Of a DNA stretch of 64,000 bases, positions 15,701 through 25,467 are shown piece after piece; the stretch's first letter is position 1; each line of letters begins with the position of its first letter. A program made the translations under genes and the position numbers. A model generated the notes under the pieces. The model worked only from the letters and a program-made list of their open reading frames with translations, was not told the DNA's origin and did not search any database. Origin of the DNA: Psilocybe azurescens (taxonomy: Eukaryota > Basidiomycota > Agaricomycetes > Agaricales > Agrocybaceae); contig JAJIRX010000555.1 in the NCBI GenBank assembly GCA_023853785.1, forward strand, positions 682,001 to 746,000. Reading direction: 5' to 3'.

Positions 15701-18340
15701 CGAAGGACTGTGCTCAATGTCGGGTCCAGAAAATCGGGAGTAAGGTTGTCGATACACAATTCTAATGTTCGCAGACCTTGTGACACAAGGTCAGGATTGC
15801 CTCTCAACGCCAGCGCCAATGGTTGCATAAGATAGGTGAGGTGAGGCAATAGGTGTGTAAGACGCAAGGGAACTGTAAGGCAAAGCTCAACAATCATATC
15901 TCGGGTTTGTCCATCAGATGCTAGAAGTTGTCTATTGAGACTTTCTAACATATCCGGTAGGAGTGGAACGACAGCGTTGTAGAGCTTTTCATAACGGCCC
16001 CCACCCACGCCGATGGCTCTGAAAAGCGCCCGAAGGAGGTGAAAGTAATTTGCTGGTTTGGTGGCTTTGGCTGCAAGTGGGAAACAGTCCATAAGAAGCT
16101 TGCTCACATGTGCTGCCAAGATTTCTTCATTCGTGGCAGGGTGTGCTGAGACGGCTCCAAAAGCCATTTTGTATAGGCGTATTGTCGCTGCAGCTGTAAG
16201 ATCGTCATGATCTCCTAAAAGAGGGAGACGATCGACTAAGAAACGGAGAACGATGGCCAAAAGAGTGGCCGAAGTAGTATCGCGCGAGAAGAGAAATTGG
16301 CAGACGTTGAGCAGCATGATTCGCTTCTGTGCACGTTCGAAAAAAAACTCCATTTTATGAGTCCATACTTCTTGGAAAACATGCAGATTGACTTCTGTCA
16401 AAGCATGGCCAAACCATTCAATTGGTTCTGTTTGTTCTGGAATCCGGGGGTCTGCTTCGAATAAGGACATGCAACGTATAGATGCGTCGAAAAAGCGGAA
16501 AATCAGAGTGCCGTCTGGAGGCGGTGCCTCGCATTTTTTCAAAGAGTTGAGGCATACACGGAACCCGTGAAGCAACGTCCTAAAGACCATCCGTGATTCT
16601 ATAAAGTAGGTTATAAGAATCACCCTCGACTCAAATGTATAAAATGTACTTGCCGAGTAATATATCCTCTGGTTTTTCAGTCGAATTGACTGCACCACCA
16701 ATAGGCCTGGCTTTCTCTATGGTCGTGGCATCTGGACCGTTATCAGCTGGAGATCCTTTCAGTTTATTTCGTTCCACTATTGCGGAGACGTCTGCTTGGA
16801 CAACACAAAGTCCTTCTAACTTCTCTAGACACGTTTCAAACATAGTCTCTAGAAGCCGAGCAGCACCTTGAGATGTCTCCTTCGCCAATATGGCGTCTGC
16901 CAATCCAAACATCATCTTCGCAAACAGAGTGTGTAAATTAAATCCAAAGGCCGGGTTATGCATCATCGATGAATAAACATGTACAATTCGCTCAAGCTGT
17001 GAGGCGGTCAACTCGCTTCTGACGTGATGAACGAGGTCGGCAACTGCAGTGTATACTGTGGTACTTTAGCAGGCATATATTGGTCAGGGCAACAATCCGG
17101 AGAAGAACAAGACATACCGCAAGGCCTCTTGGCTTGCTACCCCTGTTCCCAATAGTACCCTTTCGTCGAAGAGTTTGTCCAGATGATCGAATAATGCTCG
17201 CCTATGAGGTGTGCCCATTAAGTGACGGAAGACCACCATCAATTCCTTGCGACATGATTCAGTAAATGTAATGCTTGTTATTATGTGAGGGAGTACCTTT
17301 CGCATTGCGATCCCATTGGAGGGCAATCTTGCAGAAGGCGCAATGCGCCTAGGATCAGAGTTTCTCCGTACGAGTCTGCAAGCTCTCCAGGGAAACGCAT
17401 GACATATGCAAGATATGAGAGCATCTGAGGGATGTTGTTAATATATGAAAGAACAGAGTGACCATTGAAATACCTTGATTTGTGCTTGAATTAAGTCGTT
17501 ATACATTCCGGTATTTCTTATTGATGGAGACATTCCCGCCCATATACCGCCCATGGCTTCGTAGTCCACTCGGGCTTTGTTTTGAACAGGGGATTCCAGG
17601 GCGAGCATTTCGAAGGCGTGCGGTGTAGTTGCCTGGAGATTCGACACCACCAAATTCCGGTGTACCTGAGACATTATTACCATCACCATGCCCATCTCTC
17701 CGAGTGCTTTAAAGCTTCGACAAGCGGGTAAGCTAATGTTGACGTCGACCAGGGCAGAGTCTTCCTGAAGATATTCGGCCACAAGGTCTTTAATACTTTT
17801 CAAAGCATCTTGGAAAATGGAAACGAATTCCGTTAAACTTTCTTCAGTGACAACTCTGTAGTTGCGGATTAGGTCAACCATGGTTTTGCAAGCGTTTGCT
17901 CCGTTTTCTTCGTTGTCATGCCGTAGAATATGAAGCATACAACCAAACATGGGGGTACGAGGTTTCTGAAAGCTTCATTCACAGGTAGGCGATTCAAGAT
18001 TTCAAATTGAACTCGACGAAACTGATATTCAAGCGACTCCTTCTGGAAGGCAGGCTCCCCCGACCGAAGCAAATCGAGTAATGGTCGAACGAGGCGCGGT
18101 AGACTGCGTGCAGAATCAGAATCACGCATGGTATCAAGGATTTCTCGGATTTCGCAAGCTACAACATGCCTCACACGGAGTTCTAGTATAATGTGTTTAG
18201 GTCTATATGCCACTGTAATTTGACGCGATATTCATACCAATGTTTGGATCTGCGATGCGAGACATCCTTATGTCCAAGTCAGACGTAGCAGCAAGCGCCA
18301 CGCTGCTAGGTGTATTTTCCATTGGTGAAGGCGCGGCCAT
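6765..18340 (-). CDS. TRA1: TRA1/TRRAP, giant PIKK-family pseudokinase scaffold of SAGA and NuA4
   Basis: More than 3,500 codons over about 20 exons. The start is [25 protein letters not shown]-type repeats fill about 18.3-11 kb (for example [18 protein letters not shown]). The FAT region is near 11-9 kb ([42 protein letters not shown]). A degenerate PI3K-like domain follows ([21 protein letters not shown]), and a FATC end of [12 protein letters not shown] with stop at 6765-6767. I see no DFG or HRD-type catalytic residues, as expected for this pseudokinase. It recruits acetyltransferase complexes to activators. The reading frame is interrupted by single-base shifts at 9738-9741, 10076-10082 and 11254-11260, and possibly 14724-14728; homology continues across each. 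One intron at 16599-16653 is GC-AG. It is divergent from CTNNBL1 over 296 bp. Confidence 0.95.
10047..10082 (-). other. Candidate -1 frameshift site, or homopolymer error, in TRA1
   Basis: In transcript sense the zero frame reads GAA AAA AAT and then leaves homology. Slipping back one base at A_AAA_AAT (plus-strand 10075-10081) gives [11 protein letters not shown], which continues the TRRAP alignment. Seven bases downstream lies an imperfect hairpin, GCT-c-AAGA, loop TGGT, TCTT-ca-AGC (10047-10067). A missing A in the A7 run explains the same observation more simply. Confidence 0.35.
16599..16653 (-). other. GC-AG intron in TRA1
   Basis: The exon ending PEDILL joins in frame to [13 protein letters not shown] only if a 55-nt intron with donor GCAAGT and acceptor TTATAG is removed. 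The nearby GT (GTACAT) puts a stop in frame soon after. GC-AG introns with an otherwise perfect donor are a known minor class. Confidence 0.7.
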
Positions 18341-18636
18341 TGTTAAGTGCGGGGCATGGAGGTGTTTTCTGGGGTGAAAGTGGTAAAGGAACGGCAGTCA
18401 CGCTGCGAGAGCGCTTCAAAGCAACTTCAAATCGCTCCAGTTCAGACAGGTCCCGTGATCAGTGTCCGTCGCGCCCTCTGGAATTCGAACTGACAGTTCG
18501 TTCTACTTACTCTATTACAGCACTAATAACTTTCTCAAACACACTCAATGCCCCAGAGCTGAACTCAATCTAGCACATACCCTTGTAAGATTAAACCGGT
18601 ATACAACGCCCACTTTTCGCTTCACCGTAAATCAAC
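18341..18636. promoter_or_regulatory. Divergent promoter, TRA1 / CTNNBL1
   Basis: 296 bp between start codons. No obvious TATA box. The CTNNBL1 side has a pyrimidine-rich stretch before the ATG. Confidence 0.45.
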
Positions 18637-21045
18637 ATGGACATCGACCAACTTTTCAAGGTAAATTAGGACACATACACCTGAACGTCTTTTAAAGTTG
18701 GCTAGGTACCTAAAATCCCTTCAGGAGGGATAAAAGAAAATTCCCAGATAACCCTACTCCCGAAATGTTGAAAAAATTGAAGATTGAAGCAAATGCCTCT
18801 TCCCCGGTCATCCTACCTCCCCCCCCTGGGAGTCATAATGAAGGCCTGCCTTCGAGAAAAGCTACACTAGAGGAAGTACAAGATGAAGACAGTGACTTTG
18901 CTCCAGGGAGAGACGCAGATTATTTTGTTGAAGAGGACGAGGAAGGCCGCTTTTTCGGAGGTGGTTTGACATCGGAGCAGAAGGAAATCCTGAACATCTT
19001 TGAAAGGGCAGAGGGAGACGATACAGGGGAAGAAGTCAGTTCCGAACTGCCTGAAACTGCACAGGCGAAGCTAAGACAAGCATTTCGAAGGTACAGGACA
19101 TATCTATCACTCAAATTCGGAAGTTGTTGCTCGCCTTCGAACGTGCTGTCAACAAAAACCAAGACCAACGCTCTAAATATCCTGATGATCCTTCTAAGTA
19201 CGTTTTTATAGCTATAAGCAATGCCGTTTGTTAACTCATCTGTTTTATTCACCAGATTCATCGATTCGGAGGCAGACCTTGACAGCGCCATCAAGGCGTT
19301 ACTGCCACTTTCCCAGTCTTCTATTCTGGCATATCCAGAACTCGTGCGGTCCGGTATTATCACACTACTCGTAGGCCTCCTCACTCACGAAAATATGGAC
19401 ATCGTGATCGATGTTGTTGAACTCATCTATGAGCTAACTGACGAGGACGCAGAGATGGATTATGAGGATGACAGTTACGAGACATCCCAAGAGGCTCTGA
19501 AAACCTTGACTGAAGGATTGGTAAGGTTCTTTCAAAGTAATAAGCCATCGCCATTGACAATTGTTAGGTTGAAAATTCAACTCTGGAATTACTTGTCGAC
19601 AACCTGTCCCGGTTGAACGAAACAGAAGAAGCTGATAGGCAAGGTCTTTTCCATGTTTTAGGTGCTACCTCGTCCCGCACTTCTTCGTAATTCTCTCTAA
19701 CCCCGACCACTAGGGATATTCGAAAATATCATTGGATTTAATCCGTCCCTATCATCCAACTTGGTCTCACAAACAAAAGTACTCGCCTGGCTCCTTGATC
19801 GCATTCAATCAAAAACACACGACGAAAATCGCGGCTATGCTGCAGAACTTATTTCAATATTCTTGCAAGACAGGTCTGATAACAAATTGGCTTTCGGAGA
19901 AAGCAATGGTGTTGAAATTATTCTTAAAGTTCTCTCGGTACGACCCCAATTTCCAACGAGTTCTTTAAAAAGTGACATTTATTGCTAGCAATATCGTCGG
20001 AGGGATCCTATTGACGCAGAAGAAACAGAGTTCATGGAAAATCTTTTTGATGTTTTATGCTCTGCCCTTACCGAAGATGCTATCAAAAAATCTTTCCTTG
20101 AGGCTGAAGGACCGGATTTGATGCTCCTCATGATGAAGTACGGTATACCAACTTACACATGCACCTAAAATGCTTATTTCGTTCGGCAGAGAAAAAAAAG
20201 AATCGAGGTCCAAGTCTATCAAAGTATTGGACTACGCTTTATCAGGTGCATCCGGAGCGCCGATTTGTGAGACCTTCGTGGAAGCTCTCGGTCTCAAAAC
20301 ATTATTTACTGCGTTCATGGGCAAGGTTTGGCATGTACTCATCTAGCACAACAAATTTACTAAATTTTATGCAGACAGCTAAACGTCAGAAAACGCCTGT
20401 AGACCTGCCGGCATCAGAGGACACTGGTTATATACTTGGGATCATATCCTCTTTATTGACGAACCTTCCCTCAGACTCTCCCAGCCGTATTCGGGTTATG
20501 GCTAAATTTGTGGAAGGTAACTACGAAAAGATCGAGAAACTCCTTGAACTTCGTGAAGGCGCCCGTAGACGTCTACAGGCTACCGATATGGAATTGGAGG
20601 AAGAAAAACAAGTGCGTCAATCTTGATATCAAACTTCGGACATATCTCACAGGGATCACAGGGCATATTGGGCGATGAAGGCGAACATAATATGTCCTCT
20701 GACCTCGAAGACGATTTCTACAATCGACGCCTTGAAGGCGGCCTATTCACTTTACAGACGGTCGATTATATACTGGCGTGGTTGATGATGGAAGATGATG
20801 GCGTATGCATGATCGTTAGATATCCCAGTAAAATTACTAATCTTTTGTCGGAACAGATTCGAACACATGCTTTACGCATGCTAGATCGTAACAACCAAGC
20901 TATGAAAGACATATTACAGACGTTGGAACTATATCAAGAGCATGTTGATGATAGTGAAGACGGCGCAAGTGCTCAAACAGAAGCGCCAATATCAAGAAAG
21001 GGGATACTAAAAGGGCTGATATCTGCTTTAAATAGTGCCCAGTAA
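18637..21045 (+). CDS. CTNNBL1: Beta-catenin-like protein 1 (spliceosome-associated armadillo protein)
   Basis: It starts MDIDQLFK followed by an intron. The family pattern is continuous: KRKFPDNPTPEMLKKLKIE, an acidic linker, then ADLDSAIKALLPLSQS, GLLTHENMDIVIDVVELIYELTDEDA, TKVLAWLLDRIQSK, EFMENLFDVLCSAL, EGPDLMLLMM and the C-terminal DDFYNRRLEGGLFTLQTVDYI. The apparent frame change after GDDTGEE is a normal GTCAGT-AG intron, after which VQDISITQIRKLLLAFERAV follows. By family knowledge CTNNBL1 has armadillo-like repeats and associates with the Prp19/CDC5L part of the spliceosome in the nucleus. About 570 residues, usual length. The stop lies 41 bp from the UTP15 stop, so the two genes converge. 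Confidence 0.92.
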
Positions 21046-21086
21046 ACATATTGGGGATGTAATATTGTAAGCCATGTAATCTGTAT

Positions 21087-22858
21087 CTATGGGCTCGCTA
21101 TAATTGTGGATGATAGTATCATCGTTAAGGCCCCCTTGGTTCTTGCTATTTCTTCCTGAAAGCGAAGCTCTGCTGCCACCTTTTTCCGCAGACGGAGAAA
21201 GAGCGCGTCAATGAGGGGTGCTTGGCCAATGACGGATGTGTACATATCTGCGCAATACATTTAGCGCGAGTGTCCTTTTTTAAAGTTTGCACATACCAAG
21301 AACAATACCAGTGACATCAGCCGCTAATTCTCCGAATCGAGGATCGGAAACGTGTTTCAAAAGTAAACGAAGAATCGGTTCAAGTAGAACGTCATCGCGT
21401 CCTGCGAGAGCTATTCGGAGTCCGTCGCGGTGTATAAGCTCTTGAATCAAAGAGAATGTCACTGTTGGTGGCACGTTCTGGGTTTACGAGTTAAACACAA
21501 ATCCAACGGAGGGATTAAAAAAGAGAGAACCTTTTTAGCACCGAATCAAACGCAGCGGAATACTTGAAACTCTTGAGAAATTTGTCATATTCTTTGAGTT
21601 TTTTAGAAGTTTGACTTTCGACTCGCAACTCAGTAGCATCAATAACTGATTGAGATGGTGGTGTGTGGCGTTGCGAACCATGGCCGATGTTGATGTCGTG
21701 AAGAAGGGTTGGTGCATCCAAGCGAACTTGGTCGTCTTGGGAGATCTCGCTGGCTTTTGGGTCTCGTCTTCGAATGGATAGAGTGCCATCTGACATGCCT
21801 CCCAGGATGTGAGTGTCGTCGGGCTAACATTATGGTTAGCTCAAACGTGGGGATGAGCCTGTGTATCTCTTACCGAAATAGCAAGACAAAGTACAGGAGC
21901 AGGATAACGCATTGTGTGGACGACTTTATACGTACTAACATCGTAGACCTTGACCATTTGGTCCAAGCTTCCCGTGACAAGTCGGTTGCTCTTCGCGTTG
22001 AACGCGATTGTGGTGACCGTTTTTGATGATTTGACAACGCTCGAGTGCATCGCCCTCCGGCCACAATGTCCCAGACACGAAGAATCGGACCAGACGTCGA
22101 CAACGCAACGGTACCCGACGGGAACATCAAAACTTGTTCAATGGGGGCTTTGTCCGAGTGACCTTGTCCATCTCCCGTGGTCATGAGCATTTCGCATAGT
22201 CCAGAACGTGTGTCGGACAGTCTGACTGTGCCATCATAAGAACCAGTCAGAATAATATTGGGATTTGAAGTTGAAACCTGTCCAGAACGAACATAATCCG
22301 TATGATCCGAGAACGTTGTAATCGCTGTTTGCGACGGTACATCCCAGAATTTGACGGTTGTATCGTCAGAGCAGGACAGGACATGGGTCGGAGACAGCGA
22401 GGAAAATTTTGTGACATGAACAGGTTGTTTATGAGAATCCAAAGTACGGAGTATGGCTCGGGAATTGATATCGAAGACCTAGTAGTTAAGCATCAAGAAT
22501 ATGGTAAGAGCCCATTAAGAAATATTCTTCAATGATAAGTACCTGTATCAGGCCACTATCGTCGCCAGCCACCACAAGTTTTCCATCTTCTCGAATACAG
22601 CCACTTCGAGCGACGTCCTTGAAGCGTGATATTGTTTTCGTGAGCTTTTGAGTGCGAGGTGCATAAATTTGTACTCGGGTGGCGGCAGTCACAGCGTACC
22701 TGTGTGGTTTTGAGGGAGAAAAAATGAACGGAGGTGATTGGAGCATATTCTTTTACAAAGACTGGGTGTTTAAATTGCCTCCAATATCTGGATTCAGCCG
22801 TATGTTTTGTAGTTGAAGGGCGGCGGTGGGTTTTTACGACAACGGCTTGATAGTCCAT
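21087..22858 (-). CDS. UTP15: UTP15, WD40 protein of the SSU processome (t-UTP subcomplex)
   Basis: It starts MDYQAVVVKTHRRPS. WD40 repeats follow: YAVTAATRVQIYAPRT, HVLSCSDDTTVKFWDVPS, IILTGSYDGTVRLSDTRSG, VLMFPSGTVALSTSGPILRVWDI and RLVTGSLDQMVKVYDVS. The UTP15 C-terminal domain is present: KKLKEYDKFLKSFKYSAAFD, then PPTVTFSLIQELIHRDGL, ALAGRDDVLLEPILRLLLKH and a last exon FLRLRKKVAAELRFQEEI. The role is 18S pre-rRNA processing and pre-rRNA transcription in the nucleolus. About 500 residues, normal. It shares a 160-bp divergent promoter with TCTP, which is also a translation-linked gene. Confidence 0.93.
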
Positions 22859-23018
22859 AACCGCAAATATGTTCCTCCAATCATCCTTGCAGACTTGTAA
22901 TTTTTAATTTATTGGTGCTTAGCTAATCCGTCGGAAGATAAGATCTGATCGATGTTTATATCGTCCTTTTGCTCTTGCTCACTTTTTTCTCAACGAAAAT
23001 TTTTCTCCATCTACCATC

Positions 23019-23863
23019 ATGTTGTTGTACAAAGATATTATCACCGATGATGAGCTTTTCTCTGACGCCTTCCCCTTGTACGTATTTCTTCTTATGCATG
23101 TGAACATACCTCAGCAATTTCTTCCAGGAAGGAGATCGACGGCATCGTTTACGAGGTAGATTGCCAGATGCTCACCATCAAGGCTGGTGCCGATGTTGAT
23201 ATCGGTACAGCCTTATTTACCAACTCATTGTATTTTTTTGAGTGTTCACAATTTCTATAGGCGCCAACCCCTCCGCTGAGGATCAAGACGATGCTCTAGA
23301 GGAGGGCTCCACTCAGGTCAACAATGTCGTCCATTCCTTCAGACTCCAATCAACTTCATTCGATAAGAAGTCTTACCTTACCTACCTTAAGGTGATTGAT
23401 AGTCTAAGCGATGCATACAGAACCAAGCTGATTCATGGACTTGTCTATAGGGATACATGAAGGCCGTTAAAGAAGAGTTGGCCAAGACCGATCCATCTAA
23501 AGTCGAGGAGTTCGAGAAGGGTGCCGCTGCGTATGCTAAGAAAATTATTGCTGGTTTCAAGGACTACGAATTTGTGGGTACTATGACTCTACTCAAACAA
23601 CGGCCATTCTTACGGTAACCTCAGTATACGAGCGAAAGCATGAACCCTGATGGCATGGTGGCGCTATTGAACTACCGCGTATGTCTAGTTGAAGCTCTCT
23701 TAATATTGATGTTTTCTGACATGATAACGTTTTCTAGAAGGATGGTGTCACCCGTATGCATTCCTAACCACCTGTATAACTGTCTGTCCTCTGACGTTTG
23801 CTTTGCTCCTTTATAGCCTACTTCACCTTCTGGAAACACGGCACATTGACACAGAAGTTGTAA
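23019..23863 (+). CDS. TMA19: Translationally controlled tumour protein homologue
   Basis: Six short exons give MLLYKDIITDDELFSDAFPL, KEIDGIVYEVDCQMLTIKAG, a loop rich in D and E, NNVVHSFRLQSTSFDKKSYL, YMKAVKEELAKTDPSKVEEF, AAAYAKKIIAGFKDYEF, YTSESMNPDGMVALLNYR and the end DGVTPYFTFWKHGTLTQKL. The length (about 167) and the conserved blocks match TCTP. It is a small cytosolic, ribosome-associated protein linked to growth and stress. The leader is pyrimidine-rich (around 22970-23010), as expected for strongly expressed translation genes. Confidence 0.94.
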
Positions 23864-24118
23864 ATCTTCATTTGTATTCTTGTATCGTATTTCCTTTTCT
23901 TAGGAGAACGATTATTATTGTGTTCTACGTATTGTAAATTTCGTGATTGCTGAAGATTAAACATACGCCATGAGAAGATCTTAAATCGAAGCAAAATTTT
24001 CGCCATGCATGAGACGTATGCAGAAAAGCCACTTGAATGAGAGGAAACCTCAAGATTAGTGTATTTAGCGTCTGAAGAAGGCAAACCACACCGTTGTATG
24101 CTATCCATTGTACGATTG

Positions 24119-24390
24119 TAAACAGCTTCCTTAGAGTTCTGTCCCACGAGAGTGAATACTTTCATTTTGGGTCTACGGAATAGCTTTACGAGTTAGCCTT
24201 TGAGGATAGGGTTGGCGTTTGTCAACGAGTGTCTCTTGCCAGCTGGTGGCACCTTCAGCTGTCACATCTCTACGTTGTTTGTACGGATATTTCAAAGATA
24301 TTTGAGCCCGTTATAGAGGTCTTTTGACGAAGGAAGAGCTTTAGCGCGATCTTGTATTTGACGGCGTCGAAGTCAAGTCGAAGTCAAACT
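24119..24390 (-). pseudogene. Decayed protein disulfide isomerase fragment
   Basis: Minus-strand translation gives LKYPYKQRRDVTAEGA, then TSWQETLVDKRQPYPQ and, after a frame change, VFTLVGQNSKEAV. The intact PDI at 28971-30755 has LKYPFDQSKDVTADGA, ADWVEQYLDGKLQPQ and VFTLVGKNFEDSV in the same order. Upstream, FDAVKYK aligns with IDAIKFG. The relic has a TAG where PDI has the Glu of IPETQDES, a 2-nt loss shortly after, and a shortened segment where PDI has NLGEAKWPAFVVQDL. No CGHC-like site follows. It covers the end of domain b' and the linker to a'. It may derive from a paralogue rather than the neighbouring gene, since identity is only about half. Confidence 0.75.
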
Positions 24391-25261
24391 TCCATCAGTG
24401 TCCCGAGGCACCTTTATCATTGACGTGGTATTTAGACCATCAAGCGAGTAATCATCTGGTTCTCGGAGAGCAGGAGAAGTTTGGATAGAGGCATCTGTAT
24501 GAAGCAGATTTTCTCAACAGTGACTACGCAAACAATCAACCAGATGGCTCAGATGAAATGTCTTTTGAGCTCGAGAAGGCCGTCAAGGGTCATCGCCTGA
24601 CAGTGCTTGTTGTTGGTGGGTGGAAATGGTGGCATTAGCATCCAGGCATCGAGTAAGATATTATAGTAATCACAACGTCGAGAAGACCTTTCTGTGATAC
24701 TCTTTCTGGGTCGTCCAGAAACTAGAAAATGGCGATCATGATTGAACTTCGCTGATCATGTTTAAACAGTTTGAACACTTGTCACCTGACTTACACTCAT
24801 TTATGTTTTTTTTTAAAAAAAACTAATCATCCTTCGGTGTATCCGGATGAGATAGCCATGCGTGGTATGTGGGCAGTAAATAGGGATGGAGGGCGGGTGA
24901 CGCGAACACGTTGGATGACCGAGACACTAGGGAGCGGGAGAGGTCAGAGAGGTGTCGCGACAACAACAGCGGCTTATTCTTACCTAGGGAGCGGGGGAGA
25001 CCCGGATGTCGTCCCCCAGGGTCCCTATGCGAGCTTATAAGCGTGTGTCCCGAAGTTCGTTATGCATGTCGCAGAGACAATGCATGTGAGTGAGATCTGC
25101 CTCCTGGCGCGAGATTTCAATATTCGTCGACACAAGCCAACTGAGACGCGGACAAGATCCGAAGCGACAGAGGAGGTCTGCGTTGTCCTTGCGTGATCGA
25201 CGAACAGGGGAATTTCCTGCCTCAGATGATTAGCCTTATGTAAATAAATATATCTAAATTC

Positions 25262-25283
25262 AAAAAAAAAAAAAAAAAAAAAA
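25262..25283. repeat. Poly-A tract (22 A), possible retro-insertion tail
   Basis: An uninterrupted run of 22 A is preceded within 35 bases by TAAATAAATA and followed by GAAAGAAAAGG. The layout resembles the 3' end of a reverse-transcribed copy, but I found no target-site duplication and no recognisable element body, so simple homopolymer expansion is equally possible. Confidence 0.4.
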
Positions 25284-25467
25284 GAAAGAAAAGGACTTTG
25301 CTTGCTCGATTATAACTTCACGTGCACGATTGATTGGCGTTTGCCGGTGCTACAAAGTGCAGAGACACCTTGCAAGCAAGGTAATCTTGATTCTGAAACT
25401 AAGACTACAATAAGTTTAGTGTCATTACTTGATCCTACTCAGAGAAATCGGGCATAGCCTCAATATC

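Larger units (their letters stand above)
23864..25467. other. 1.6-kb gene-poor island
   Basis: No intact gene is supported. It holds a decayed PDI fragment on the minus strand (24119-24390), a short coding-like stretch on the plus strand near 24500-24645 and a 22-base poly-A tract (25262-25283) preceded by AATAAA-like sequence. A direct duplication of about 11 bp (GTCGAAGTCAA) lies at about 24366-24387. It reads as accumulated debris between TCTP and GCP3, with the proximal promoter of GCP3 at its right end. Confidence 0.6.

Noticed and set aside
19030..19095. Frame break in CTNNBL1 after GDDTGEE
   Set aside because: GTCAGT...TTTCGAAG is a normal phase-0 intron; VQDISITQIRKLLL follows in frame.
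24119..24390. The PDI-like stretch as a functional gene
   Set aside because: A nonsense codon, a 2-nt loss, internal shortening and no CGHC site rule out a working isomerase.
24771..25093. ORFs of 60-89 residues near the poly-A tract
   Set aside because: No splice context, domain or coding-like composition; probably chance ORFs in GC-richer debris.
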